Shown: positions 6,155 to 14,359 of the stretch, piece by piece | How positions within the stretch are numbered: position 1 is the first letter of the stretch | How the letters are laid out: every line of letters starts with the position of its first letter | Assembly (NCBI GenBank): GCA_016210895.1 | Contig: JACQTG010000184.1 | Coordinates: 1 to 18,404 of the forward strand | DNA: 18,404 nt | Direction: 5' to 3' | Origin: Acidobacteriota bacterium | GTDB lineage: Bacteria > Acidobacteriota > Terriglobia > Acidoferrales > 2-02-FULL-67-57 | The notes under the pieces: generated by a model | What the model saw: only the letters and a program-made list of their open reading frames with translations | What the model was told of the DNA's origin: nothing | Databases searched by the model: none | Translations under genes and position numbers: made by a program

Positions 6155-6595
6155 ATGCTGAGGGGCAACTATCAGGCCCGCGTGGATGAGAAAGGACGGG
6201 TGAAGATCCCGCAGTCCTTCTTGAGTGTGCTGCGCGAGAACTACGGAGGCGAATTCTTTGTGACCAGTCTGAACGGCGAGTTTGTGCGCATCTGGCCGCT
6301 GGAAGAGTGGAGCCGGATCGAGGAGCGGCTCGCGCGGGTCTCTTCGACCAATCGCGCCAAGAAGAAATTTCTGAATCGCGCGAACTACTACGGCCAGCAA
6401 GTGAAGCTGGACAAGCAAGGCCGGCTGCTGATTCCGTCGATTTTGCGCGAGACGGCGGCTATGCGCGGGGAAGTGGACGTGTTGGGCTCATTGACCTACC
6501 TCGACGTATGGAACCACCAGCGGTTCCTCGAGGAGATCAAGAAGAACCCGGTAACCCTGGACGACGAGAAGATTCTGGATGAGCTGGGCGTGTAG
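6155..6595 (+). CDS. mraZ: Transcriptional regulator MraZ
   Basis: A 146-residue protein, the usual MraZ length, with two SpoVT-AbrB-type DNA-binding halves. The first is marked by DEKGRVKIP (11-19) and the second by DKQGRLLIP (86-94). MraZ forms ring-shaped oligomers that contact helically phased repeats and usually represses its own dcw operon. A matching operator lies at 5995-6032. The ATG at 6155 has GGGAAAG six nt upstream and gives the standard start MLRGNYQARVDEKGR. The stop TAG shares its G with the GTG start of rsmH. It is the first gene of the operon. Confidence 0.97.
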   Translation: MLRGNYQARVDEKGRVKIPQSFLSVLRENYGGEFFVTSLNGEFVRIWPLEEWSRIEERLARVSSTNRAKKKFLNRANYYGQQVKLDKQGRLLIPSILRETAAMRGEVDVLGSLTYLDVWNHQRFLEEIKKNPVTLDDEKILDELGV

Positions 6596-7482
6596 TGACA
6601 AACGGTCGCTGGCATACGCCGGTCCTGGTGGCGGAAGTTCTCCACTGGCTGGCCGTGCGTCCCACGGGCGTCTACCTCGACGCCACGATTGGGACCGGCG
6701 GACATGCCGAGGCGATTCTGGCCCGGCTGACCACGGGTAGGTTGATCGGAATGGACAGAGATTCGACAGCACTGGAAATCGCTCAGGAGCGTTTGCGGCC
6801 CTACGCGGCCAAGCTTACGCTGGTGGAGGACACTTTCGCGCGCCTGGCGGAAATCCAACAACGGCTGAGCCTGGGTCCGCTCGACGGCGTGCTCGCCGAT
6901 TTGGGCGTTTCCTCGTTGCAGTTGGGCGCTCCTGAGCGAGGATTTTCCTTTCAACGGGCCGGCCCGCTCGATATGCGGATGAATTCACAGGATCCGCGCA
7001 CGGCGGCCGATCTGGTCAACCGTCTCCCGGAGGGTGAGCTGGCGGAGCTTCTCCGCCGGTATGGCGAGGAGCGGGCGGCCCGCAAGATTGCCAGGGCGAT
7101 TGTCAGGACGCGTCCCCTGCGGGACACGCTGCACCTGGCGCAAGTGGTGGCGGGGACTCAACACAAGGGAAGGCAGAAACTGCATCCCGCAACAAGAACG
7201 TTTCTGGCGCTGCGGATTGCGGTGAATCGAGAGCTGGAGGAGCTCGAGCAGTTTCTCCATCGAGTCCCCGCCACACTGAAATCCGGCGGACGCATTGTAG
7301 TGCTCACGTATCACTCGCTCGAAGACCGACTGGTCAAGCAGGCCTTCCGGGCAGGAGCCGCGGAGCGCACCTGGCGGATTCTGACGCGCAAGCCAGTGCG
7401 CCCGAGCACAGAGGAAGTACGGGCCAATCCCCGCGCGCGCAGTGCCAAGTTGCGCGCCGCCGAAATGGTCAGTGTGAACTAG
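6595..7482 (+). CDS. rsmH: 16S rRNA (cytosine-1402-N4)-methyltransferase RsmH
   Basis: A 295-residue protein of normal length. It methylates N4 of C1402 in the 16S rRNA decoding centre using S-adenosylmethionine. Near the start HTPVLVAEVL leads to the SAM-binding motif LDATIGTGGHAEAIL (28-42). Further family blocks are DGVLADLGVSSLQL, ERGFSFQRAGPLDMRM, the inserted helical domain with ATRTFLALRIAVNRELEELE, and the C-terminal RIVVLTYHSLEDRLVK. The start is GTG at 6595, overlapping the mraZ TAG by one base (TAGTG), which implies coupled translation. It is also known as mraW and sits in its standard dcw position. No motif is missing. Confidence 0.97.
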   Translation: MTNGRWHTPVLVAEVLHWLAVRPTGVYLDATIGTGGHAEAILARLTTGRLIGMDRDSTALEIAQERLRPYAAKLTLVEDTFARLAEIQQRLSLGPLDGVLADLGVSSLQLGAPERGFSFQRAGPLDMRMNSQDPRTAADLVNRLPEGELAELLRRYGEERAARKIARAIVRTRPLRDTLHLAQVVAGTQHKGRQKLHPATRTFLALRIAVNRELEELEQFLHRVPATLKSGGRIVVLTYHSLEDRLVKQAFRAGAAERTWRILTRKPVRPSTEEVRANPRARSAKLRAAEMVSVN

Positions 7483-7896
7483 ATGGCCAGCGACGCGCAA
7501 CTCTACTGGGTCAAGCGGATTGACAACTCGCGCCTGCTGCGTCAGCGGCAACGCGCGCGGTGGCGCGACTCGGCCTCGCTGCTGGCGGTGGCGCTCATTT
7601 GCCTCGCCGTGGGTCTGCTTTGCGCCTGGCAGCACTTCCGTTATCTGGATTGTGGGTATCGGCTGGAGGAGCTGCGGGCACAGGTGGAAACCGCGCGCGA
7701 GTGGAACCGCACGCTGCGGCTGGAGCAGGCCAGCCTGCGTGACCCGATGCGAATTGATGCTCTGGCGCGTCTGCGGCTGGGGCTTGAGGCGCCGCTGGCC
7801 GGGCAATGGCAACCGGTGGGCGAAGCGGGCACGGCCAGCGCGGCACCAGTGCTGGCGCAGCACCTGCCGGCCACGCGGGTTTCGGTTACGGACTAA
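7483..7896 (+). CDS. ftsL: Cell division protein FtsL
   Basis: A 137-residue bitopic membrane protein. A basic cytoplasmic tail (about 1-28) precedes one membrane segment (about 30-48, LLAVALICLAVGLLCAW) and a periplasmic coiled coil (about 56-95, RLEELRAQVETAREWNRTLRLEQASL). A Pro/Ala-rich tail follows. FtsL, with FtsB and FtsQ, activates the FtsW-FtsI synthase. Its sequence is poorly conserved, so the call rests on size, topology and position between rsmH and ftsI. The ATG follows the rsmH stop directly (TAGATG). After ftsL the tight gene packing breaks and a 227-nt hairpin-rich gap precedes ftsI. The C-terminal tail of about 40 residues is a little long for the family. Confidence 0.85.
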   Translation: MASDAQLYWVKRIDNSRLLRQRQRARWRDSASLLAVALICLAVGLLCAWQHFRYLDCGYRLEELRAQVETAREWNRTLRLEQASLRDPMRIDALARLRLGLEAPLAGQWQPVGEAGTASAAPVLAQHLPATRVSVTD

Positions 7897-7903
7897 TAAC
7901 TGA

Positions 7904-8078
7904 CCTGCCGGGCCGCGTGCCCGGCAGGCAGCGGGAAACCTAGGGTACACAGGGGTGAAGGACGAACGGCCTTCATGACGCTGCACCCGGACCAGTCCCG
8001 ACCCCATCGGGACAGCCCCGTACCCCACGGGGCCCGCTCGAAGGACAGCTCCGGCCCGCCCCCACCGGGCCGGGGCTG
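7904..8078 (+). other. Array of five hairpins between ftsL and ftsI
   Basis: Five self-complementary segments follow one another. H1 is 7904-7928 (CCTGCCGGGC/GCCCGGCAGG, 10 bp perfect). H2 is 7956-7975 (TGAAGG/CCTTCA). H3 is 7995-8013 (GTCCCGA/TCGGGAC, loop CCCCA). H4 is 8015-8033 (GCCCCGT/ACGGGGC, loop ACCCC). H5 is 8046-8078 (13 bp with one G-T wobble, loop CCCCCAC). H3 and H4 both present ACCCCA across the loop edge. No T-run follows any of them, so none is a standard intrinsic terminator. The remainder of the 7897-8123 gap holds no gene I can support, only the ftsI ribosome site AGGAAA near 8115. The function could be mRNA processing or stability, attenuation, or a decayed mobile repeat. 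Confidence 0.65.
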
Positions 8079-8123
8079 CACTCATCATAACAAGTTGTTG
8101 GAGAGGGTGAGCCAGGAAATTCA

Positions 8124-10208
8124 ATGCGGGTGGCAACGTCCCGTGCGCGCGTGATTGGCCTGGGGGCCGTTGCCTTCCTCTGGCTGGGACTCATCTGCGC
8201 ACGCCTGGTTCAGCTTCAAGTCGTCCGCCACGGCGAGTTTGTCCAACGGGCCGAGCGCCAGCAGCAACGCCTGATCACGGTCAGCCCCAAGCGGGGCATA
8301 CTCTACGACCGCAACCGCCGCGAGCTGGCCATCTCCATTTCCGTCGAGTCGGCCTTTGCCGTTCCCGGGGAAATACCCGACCCTGAACGGACCGCTCGCC
8401 GGCTCGCCGCGCTCGTTGGCCAGCCGGCCGACCAGATGGCTGAGCGGCTGCGCAGCGGCCGCTCGTTCGTCTGGGTGGCGCGCAAGCTTGACGCACGCGT
8501 GGCCGACCGCATCCGCGTCTTGAACCTCCAGGGGATCTACTTCCAGCGGGAAAACAAGCGCTTCTACCCCAAGCGCGAGCTGGCCGCGCACGTCCTGGGA
8601 TTTGTCGGGGTGGATGAAAACGGCTTGGCGGGCATTGAGTATGCGCTCGACCCCCAAATCCGAGGTTCGGAAAGCCGCTTGATTATCTCCACCGATGGGC
8701 GCCGGCGGTGGTTCCACCGCAGCGAGGACTCGCCGGGTGAAGGCGCGAGCGTCGTTCTCACCCTGGATGAGACGGTTCAGTTTATTGCCGAGCGCGAGTT
8801 GGCTGCTGCCATCGCCCGCACCCGTGCCCGCTCCGGCACCATCATCGTGTCCGACCCCAAGAGCGGGGAGATCTTGGCGTTGGCCAACTGGCCCAGCTTC
8901 AATCCTAACGCTCCCACGGAGGTTCCCCCTTCCTACCACCTAAACCGCGCCGTCAGCCTAGCCTTTGAGCCCGGCTCGACCTTCAAGGTGGTAACCGTGG
9001 CGGCGGCGCTGGAGGAAGGGCTGACGCGGCCGCAGGAGGTCGTGGATTGCCAGCAGGGAGGCATTGTCCTGGCTGGCCATCTCATCCGCGACCATAAGGC
9101 TTTCGGCCCGCTCACCGTGCGGGAAATCATCCACCAATCGAGTGATGTCGGCGCCATCAAGCTCGGGCTGCGCTTGGGCGAGCGGAAAATGTATGAGCAC
9201 ATCCGACGCTGGGGCTTTGGCCAGCCCACCGGCGTGGGTCTGCCGGCGGAAAGCCCGGGTCTGCTGCGCTCACCGGGGAACTGGTCGCGGATTTCCATCG
9301 GAGCGATTGCGATGGGGCAGGAGCTGGCCGTTACCCCCCTGCAACTGGTGGCGGCCTTCTCGGCCATCGCCAACGGAGGCGAATGGGTGGCACCGGACAT
9401 CCTCCGCGAGGTCATTCCCTTCGGGGCGCCCAAGGGGGCGGCCCCGCCGCTTCCACCCCGCCGGCGGATTCTCAGCCCCCAGACCGCCGAGCGCCTCCGA
9501 TCGATGCTGCGCGGCGTGGTAATGGAAGGCACAGGCGTGCTGGCCTTGCCGGACGGTTACAGTGCCGCCGGGAAGACCGGCACCGCCGAAAAAATTGATG
9601 AGACGGGAACGTATTCCTCGACGGAATTCATCGCGTCGTTCATTGGCTTTGCTCCCGCGGTTGAACCGGTTGTCACAGTTTTGGTGGTGCTAGAGTCTCC
9701 CGTCGGGCTCTACCACGGCGGGGAGGTGGCCGCGCCGGTGTTCAAGAAGGTGGTTGAGGAGGCGCTGACCTATCTGAATGTCTCGCCCGACCTGCCGGTC
9801 CGACCGGCACCGTCGCGGCCCCGCCTGGAACATGCCGTGGTGCGGGACTTTTCTCCCGCCCAGCGAGAATCTTTCTTCCGGCCGGTCGCCGCAGCCAACT
9901 CAAAGCCTGGTTTTTCGACTCCCAATGAGTGGCAGAGCCAGGCGTCCTCGGCTGAATGGCACGCCCCCGAGCAGGCAGGCAGCCGCGTGATCGTCGAGCG
10001 AGGTGAAAGCGTGCGTGTGCCTGACCTCGTCGGCAAGTCGGTCCGGGAAGTCGTGGAAGAATGCGCGCGCTTGGGTCTCGAAGTGGAGTTGGCAGGCAGC
10101 GGCGTAGCCGCCGAGCAGTTTCCGCCTGCGGGAACGCGCCTGCCGCCGCAGAGCACTGTCCGCGTGGCTTTCCGCGAAAGCACGCCGCCGCCGGGGCGGA
10201 TCATGTAG
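8124..10208 (+). CDS. ftsI: Division-specific transpeptidase FtsI (class B PBP, PBP3-like) with PASTA domain
   Basis: A 694-residue class B penicillin-binding protein that crosslinks septal peptidoglycan. A short basic N-terminus and one membrane anchor (about 9-29) lead to the dimerisation domain (from RGILYDRNRRELA near 57 to about 200). The transpeptidase domain has Ser285 in GSTFK, SSD at 339-341 where SxN is usual, and KTGT at 484-487. A Pro/Ser-rich linker (about 553-625) precedes one PASTA domain (about 628-689, RVPDLVGKSVREVVEECARLG). The ATG at 8124 has AGGAAA six nt upstream. Unlike the rest of the cluster it is not overlapped by its neighbours. A single PASTA domain recalls SpoVD/PBP2x-type division PBPs. 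The Asn-to-Asp change at the SxN motif is noted separately. Confidence 0.96.
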   Translation: MRVATSRARVIGLGAVAFLWLGLICARLVQLQVVRHGEFVQRAERQQQRLITVSPKRGILYDRNRRELAISISVESAFAVPGEIPDPERTARRLAALVGQPADQMAERLRSGRSFVWVARKLDARVADRIRVLNLQGIYFQRENKRFYPKRELAAHVLGFVGVDENGLAGIEYALDPQIRGSESRLIISTDGRRRWFHRSEDSPGEGASVVLTLDETVQFIAERELAAAIARTRARSGTIIVSDPKSGEILALANWPSFNPNAPTEVPPSYHLNRAVSLAFEPGSTFKVVTVAAALEEGLTRPQEVVDCQQGGIVLAGHLIRDHKAFGPLTVREIIHQSSDVGAIKLGLRLGERKMYEHIRRWGFGQPTGVGLPAESPGLLRSPGNWSRISIGAIAMGQELAVTPLQLVAAFSAIANGGEWVAPDILREVIPFGAPKGAAPPLPPRRRILSPQTAERLRSMLRGVVMEGTGVLALPDGYSAAGKTGTAEKIDETGTYSSTEFIASFIGFAPAVEPVVTVLVVLESPVGLYHGGEVAAPVFKKVVEEALTYLNVSPDLPVRPAPSRPRLEHAVVRDFSPAQRESFFRPVAAANSKPGFSTPNEWQSQASSAEWHAPEQAGSRVIVERGESVRVPDLVGKSVREVVEECARLGLEVELAGSGVAAEQFPPAGTRLPPQSTVRVAFRESTPPPGRIM

Positions 10209-10238
10209 CCACCCGGCTGAATTGGCCGAGCATGCAGC

Positions 10239-10244
10239 TATAAT
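10239..10244 (+). promoter_or_regulatory. Perfect -10 hexamer upstream of murE
   Basis: TATAAT lies 15 nt before the murE ATG. The only possible -35 is weak (CTGAAT at 10217-10222, 16-nt spacer). A start near 10251 would leave a leader of about nine bases. It may be an internal promoter giving a nearly leaderless murE message, or chance. Confidence 0.3.
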
Positions 10245-10259
10245 GGATGGATTTGCACG

Positions 10260-11777
10260 ATGCAACTGAACCAAATCTTGCAGGGTATCCAGCCGGTTTT
10301 CACCTGGGGCCCCACTGAGGTCGACGTCGCTACTATTCGCTACGACTCCCGTGCGATTACACCTGGTGACCTGTTCGTGGCCGTACGTGGGGAGAAGGTG
10401 GACGGTGACGTCTATGTCGCCGATGCGCTCGGCCGCGGTGCCCGCGCCGTAATGAGCCAAAGGCCAGCGTCGGCCGGGTTTGACCGCACCTGGGTCCAGG
10501 TCGCGTCCGCCCGGCAGGCTCTTGCCCTGGCGGCCGCCAACTTTTATCGTCACCCCGCTCGTGCCCTCCAAGTCATCGGGGTTACTGGAACCAACGGAAA
10601 AACCACAACTACCTATTTGCTCGAATCCATCCTCCGCGCCGCTGGCCACTCCACAGGCTTGATCGGGACGGTGGAATATCGCAGCTCGGCTGCCCGCCAG
10701 ACGGGCCAACCTGCTTCGCATACCACGCCGGAGTCGCTCGACCTGCAGGCGCTGCTGGCTGGGTGGCGCGACGCCGGAGTGGCCTGGGCGGCGATGGAGG
10801 TGTCCTCGCACGGCTTGGCGCTCGACCGCGTCTATGCGCTGCCCTTTGCCGCCGCTGTCTTCACCAACCTTGCCCGCGATCACCTGGATTTCCACGGCAA
10901 CTTTGAAAACTACTTTGAGGCCAAACAGCGCCTCTTCCGCGGCCACGGCGCGGCCCCGCCCCGCGTGGTGGCGCTCAACGCCGATGACCCCAACGGCCAG
11001 CGGCTCAAGCCTCTGTGCCGAGGCCAGGTGTGGCTCTACGGAACGAGCGCCGAGGCGCAGGTCACGGCGCGCGATGTCTCTGTGTCTGCCGATGGGCTCC
11101 GGTTTGTCCTCTTGAGCCCCGCTGGCTCTGCCAACGTTCGTTCGCGTCTGGTCGGGCGGCCGAATGTCGCGAACATCTTGGCCTCTGCTGCCGTCAGCCT
11201 GGGTCTGGGTATTCCTTTGGACATCGTGGTTCCCGGCATCGAGGCCCTCGAAAGCGTCCCCGGGCGCTTCGAGCGTGTGGATGCCGGCCAACCCTTTGAT
11301 GTGGTTGTGGACTTCGCCCATACCGACCTCGCCTTCGAGACCGTGCTCCGGACGGCGCGCGAGTTGGCGCGCGGCCGGGTGCTCATCGTGTTTGGCTGCG
11401 GCGGAGACCGCGACCGCACGAAGCGCCCGGTGATGGGAGAAATTGCCGCCCGCCTGGCCGACTACGTGATCCTGACCAACGACAACCCGCGCTCGGAAGA
11501 CCCCGACCAGATCGTGAACGATATTCTCCCCGGCGTGAAGCAGGGGGATGGGCGGTATGAAATCGTGCACGACCGCGAACAAGCTTTCGACCGGGCCTTT
11601 GAGCTGGCGCGGGAGGGCGATCTGGTGCTGCTGGCGGGCAAAGGCCACCAGCGCGAGCAAATCTTTCGCGACCACGTCGAGCCCTGGAGTGAGCAGGAAG
11701 TCGCGCGCAAGCTGCTGGCGCGTAGGGGATTCGCCCACAACCCGGCCCCTGCACGAGCTGGGGTCACGGACCGCTGA
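10260..11777 (+). CDS. murE: UDP-MurNAc-L-Ala-D-Glu:meso-diaminopimelate ligase MurE
   Basis: A 505-residue ATP-dependent Mur ligase adding the third residue of the stem peptide in the cytoplasm. The N-terminal UDP-binding domain has YDSRAITPGDLFVAVRG. The central domain has the P-loop TGTNGKTTT (109-117), HTTPES, EVSSHGLALDR and the probable carbamylated Lys222 in YFEAKQRLF. The C-terminal domain has FGCGGDRDRTKRPVM and DNPR (408-411), the motif that selects meso-diaminopimelate over lysine. GKGHQREQ closes the family signature. The start is ATG at 10260 with a weak ribosome site (GGATGG). The stop lies 9 nt before murF. The VDFAHTDLAF stretch deviates slightly from the common VDYAHTxDAL. 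Confidence 0.97.
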   Translation: MQLNQILQGIQPVFTWGPTEVDVATIRYDSRAITPGDLFVAVRGEKVDGDVYVADALGRGARAVMSQRPASAGFDRTWVQVASARQALALAAANFYRHPARALQVIGVTGTNGKTTTTYLLESILRAAGHSTGLIGTVEYRSSAARQTGQPASHTTPESLDLQALLAGWRDAGVAWAAMEVSSHGLALDRVYALPFAAAVFTNLARDHLDFHGNFENYFEAKQRLFRGHGAAPPRVVALNADDPNGQRLKPLCRGQVWLYGTSAEAQVTARDVSVSADGLRFVLLSPAGSANVRSRLVGRPNVANILASAAVSLGLGIPLDIVVPGIEALESVPGRFERVDAGQPFDVVVDFAHTDLAFETVLRTARELARGRVLIVFGCGGDRDRTKRPVMGEIAARLADYVILTNDNPRSEDPDQIVNDILPGVKQGDGRYEIVHDREQAFDRAFELAREGDLVLLAGKGHQREQIFRDHVEPWSEQEVARKLLARRGFAHNPAPARAGVTDR

Positions 11778-11786
11778 GGACAAGTC

Positions 11787-13232
11787 ATGCAGTGGACGCT
11801 GGGCAAGATCGGTCACGTACTGGGTCGAGTGGTTTCCTCCCAGGTGGCCGACTCGGCTCTGGCGGGTTTCTCACTCGACTCCCGCACGGTGAAACCAGGC
11901 GAGGTCTTCATCGCCATCAAAGGGCCGCACCACGACGGGCACAACTTCGTCAGCGAGGCGCTCGACCGGGGTGCGGTAGCGGCTCTCGTGAACGACTCGT
12001 TCCTCAGCACGGAACGCTCCCCCAGCCGCCAATGCCTGCTGGGCGTTCCGGATACGTTTCAGGCCTTGCAGCAACTCGCCCGCTTTGCCCGTACAAGCTG
12101 GGGCGGCCCCGTGCTAGCCGTCACCGGCAGCACGGGTAAGACTACGACGAAGGAGATTCTCGCCGTCTTGCTGGCTCGGCGTCACCGTGTGCTCAAATCG
12201 GAAGGGAACTACAACAACGAGTTTGGCTTGCCTCTCACTCTTCTGCGCCTTCAGTCCGATACGGAGGTGGCGGTGGTTGAGATGGCGATGACGCGCAAGG
12301 GCGAAATCGCCAAGCTCTGCGCGGTGGCCGAGCCCAACCTGGGGATCGTTACTAACGTCAGCCCCGTCCATCTAGAATTCTTCACCTCGCTCGACGAGAT
12401 TGCCGAAGCCAAGCGTGAGCTCATCGACGGCCTGGCCGCCCGCGCCACGGCTGTGCTCAACGCCGACGACCCGCGCGTCCGTCGCTTTAGCCGAGGCTTC
12501 CGCGGGCAGGTGGTACTGTTCGGGTTCGGCCTCGAGGCCCAGATTCGGGCTGAGAATCTCGATGATCGGGGCTGCGACGGTGTTGCGTTCGACTTGGTCA
12601 GCAACGGCGAGCGGCAGCGAATTCGCCTGGGGCTCATGGGCCGGCACAATGTCGCCAACGCTCTGGCGGCCTACGCTGCCGCCAGCCAGTTTCAAATCGG
12701 GCTGACGGTGGCGGCTCAGGTCTTCCCCGCGGTCGAGCCGGTGGCGCTGCGCGGGCAGCGCCTGCGTCTGTCGATGCCGGGCGGCGCTGGCAGCTTCACC
12801 GTCGTCAACGACGCCTACAACGCCAACCCGCGCGCCGTCGCGGCCATGGCCGAAGCCATCAGCCGCACCCCCGGCGTTCGCCGACGGATTCTGGTGCTTG
12901 GCGAGATGCGCGAGCTCGGGCCGACCGGGCCAGTCCTTCATCGAGAAACCGGTCTCCAGCTGGCCAAGCTGGGCAATATTGACCTCGTGGCCGGGGTCAC
13001 GGGACTTGCAGCTGAGCTCATCGCCGGCGTCCGCGCAGCAGGCATGCCCGAGAAGCGCGCGCTCTTCTTCGACAGCAAGGAGGCCGCTGCCGACTGGCTC
13101 TGCCAGACCGTGCGCGACGGCGACCTGGTGCTGCTCAAAGCCTCGCGCGCGATTGCCCTCGAGACCCTGCTCGATGTCCTGTGCGCGAAATTCCCCCTGG
13201 AGGTGAGTGCGGCGGTCAAGACCGCGGTCTGA
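11787..13232 (+). CDS. murF: UDP-MurNAc-tripeptide:D-Ala-D-Ala ligase MurF
   Basis: A 481-residue Mur ligase that adds D-alanyl-D-alanine to finish the cytoplasmic pentapeptide precursor. The N-terminal domain has [19 protein letters not shown]. The P-loop is [11 protein letters not shown] (113-123), followed by [16 protein letters not shown], which is characteristic of MurF, and the acidic [12 protein letters not shown]. The linker to the C-terminal domain has [14 protein letters not shown] and VLGEMRELG. The ATG at 11787 has GAGGA seven nt upstream. The TGA shares its A with the mraY ATG (TGATG). The length and all blocks are normal. Confidence 0.97.
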   Translation: MQWTLGKIGHVLGRVVSSQVADSALAGFSLDSRTVKPGEVFIAIKGPHHDGHNFVSEALDRGAVAALVNDSFLSTERSPSRQCLLGVPDTFQALQQLARFARTSWGGPVLAVTGSTGKTTTKEILAVLLARRHRVLKSEGNYNNEFGLPLTLLRLQSDTEVAVVEMAMTRKGEIAKLCAVAEPNLGIVTNVSPVHLEFFTSLDEIAEAKRELIDGLAARATAVLNADDPRVRRFSRGFRGQVVLFGFGLEAQIRAENLDDRGCDGVAFDLVSNGERQRIRLGLMGRHNVANALAAYAAASQFQIGLTVAAQVFPAVEPVALRGQRLRLSMPGGAGSFTVVNDAYNANPRAVAAMAEAISRTPGVRRRILVLGEMRELGPTGPVLHRETGLQLAKLGNIDLVAGVTGLAAELIAGVRAAGMPEKRALFFDSKEAAADWLCQTVRDGDLVLLKASRAIALETLLDVLCAKFPLEVSAAVKTAV

Positions 13233-14359
13233 TGCTTTACGAGGTTCTCTATCTCTGGCTTCAGTCCTACTCCAGCCCGCTCAATGTGTTCCGCTACATC
13301 ACCGTCCGCACGGCGCTGGCGGGTCTGACCGCGCTGATCATTTCCTTGCTGCTCGGGCCCTGGCTGATTCGTCGCCTGCAGCAGTTCCAGATTCAGCAGT
13401 TCATCCGCGCCGAAGTGCCCGTTCACCAGAACAAGGCCGGAACACCCACCATGGGGGGGCTGCTGATCATTGCCTCCGTGGTCATCCCCGCGCTGCTGTG
13501 GACGAACCTGCGCAATCCGTTCCTCTGGCTTGCGCTTCTTGCCCTGCTTGCCTATGGCGCCATCGGCTTCGCCGACGACTACCTGAAGCTCACGCGACGC
13601 CAGAACCTGGGCCTGCGCGCGCAAACCAAGTTCAGCCTGCAGGTCGTCGTCGCTGTACTCATCGGCGTGGTGCTGGTGGCGATGCGCGACGGCCTTTACT
13701 CCACCGAAATCCTGTTTCCGTTTTTCAAGAACCTGCGCCCCGATCTGATCATCGACAGCCTGTTCAACGGCTGGTACACCTTTCCGCTCGCGGTCGCCCC
13801 GTTCATCCTCTTCATTGCCGCCGTCCTCGTCGCCACCTCGAACGCGGTCAACCTCACCGACGGCCTGGATGGCTTGGCCATCGGCTGCGTCGCCATCGCC
13901 GCCAGTGCGCTGACAGCACTCACCTACGTCAGCGGCCATGCCCGCTTTGCTGAATACCTCGACTTGGCCAAGATGCCCCAGGTGGGCGAACTCAGCATCT
14001 TCTGCGGGGCGATGGCCGGAGCCAGTCTGGGCTTTCTTTGGTACAACGCCCACCCGGCCGAGGTTTTTATGGGCGACGTGGGCTCGTTGGCCCTGGGGGG
14101 CGCTATCGGCACCGTCGCCATCATCATCAAACAGGAGATCTTGCTCTTCTTCATCGGGGGCGTGTTCGTGCTGGAGGCCATCTCGGTTATCGTCCAGGTT
14201 GCCTCCTTCAAGCTGCGCGGCAAGCGCATCTTCCTGATGGCACCGCTGCATCATCACTTTGAGTTAAAGGGCTGGACAGAATCGAAAATCATCACTCGCT
14301 TTTGGATTACGGCGGTGGTGTTTGCCCTGTTTTCCCTGAGCACTTTGAAGCTACGATGA
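13232..14359 (+). CDS. mraY: Phospho-MurNAc-pentapeptide transferase MraY
   Basis: A 375-residue membrane enzyme with about ten membrane segments. It transfers phospho-MurNAc-pentapeptide to undecaprenyl phosphate to make lipid I on the inner face of the membrane. Key blocks are [15 protein letters not shown] (63-76), the catalytic aspartates in FADDYLK (Asp115, Asp116), [10 protein letters not shown] (207-216) and [12 protein letters not shown] near the C-terminus. An open frame extends upstream to 13181, but the ATG at 13232 fits the family and overlaps the murF stop by one base. The stop overlaps the murD ATG (ATGA). Nothing is unusual. Confidence 0.97.
   Translation: MLYEVLYLWLQSYSSPLNVFRYITVRTALAGLTALIISLLLGPWLIRRLQQFQIQQFIRAEVPVHQNKAGTPTMGGLLIIASVVIPALLWTNLRNPFLWLALLALLAYGAIGFADDYLKLTRRQNLGLRAQTKFSLQVVVAVLIGVVLVAMRDGLYSTEILFPFFKNLRPDLIIDSLFNGWYTFPLAVAPFILFIAAVLVATSNAVNLTDGLDGLAIGCVAIAASALTALTYVSGHARFAEYLDLAKMPQVGELSIFCGAMAGASLGFLWYNAHPAEVFMGDVGSLALGGAIGTVAIIIKQEILLFFIGGVFVLEAISVIVQVASFKLRGKRIFLMAPLHHHFELKGWTESKIITRFWITAVVFALFSLSTLKLR

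Noticed and set aside
6985..8136. A 383-codon minus-strand open frame across rsmH, ftsL and the hairpin region
   Set aside because: It is a shadow of rsmH and ftsL. It crosses the inverted repeats without a recognisable domain or ribosome site.
9900..11816. A 638-codon open frame on the minus strand opposite ftsI and murE
   Set aside because: It is antisense to two certain genes. GC-rich codon bias readily keeps the opposite frame open, and its translation shows no domain motifs.
12938..14257. A 439-codon minus-strand open frame opposite murF and mraY
   Set aside because: Its translation is low-complexity, His/Gln/Gly/Asp-rich sequence typical of the complement of a membrane protein gene. 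The plus strand encodes MraY with all its motifs.
14302..14355. A longer N-terminus for murD beginning inside mraY
   Set aside because: The extension covers the conserved mraY end, whereas the ATG at 14356 makes the usual ATGA overlap and leaves a normal-length MurD.
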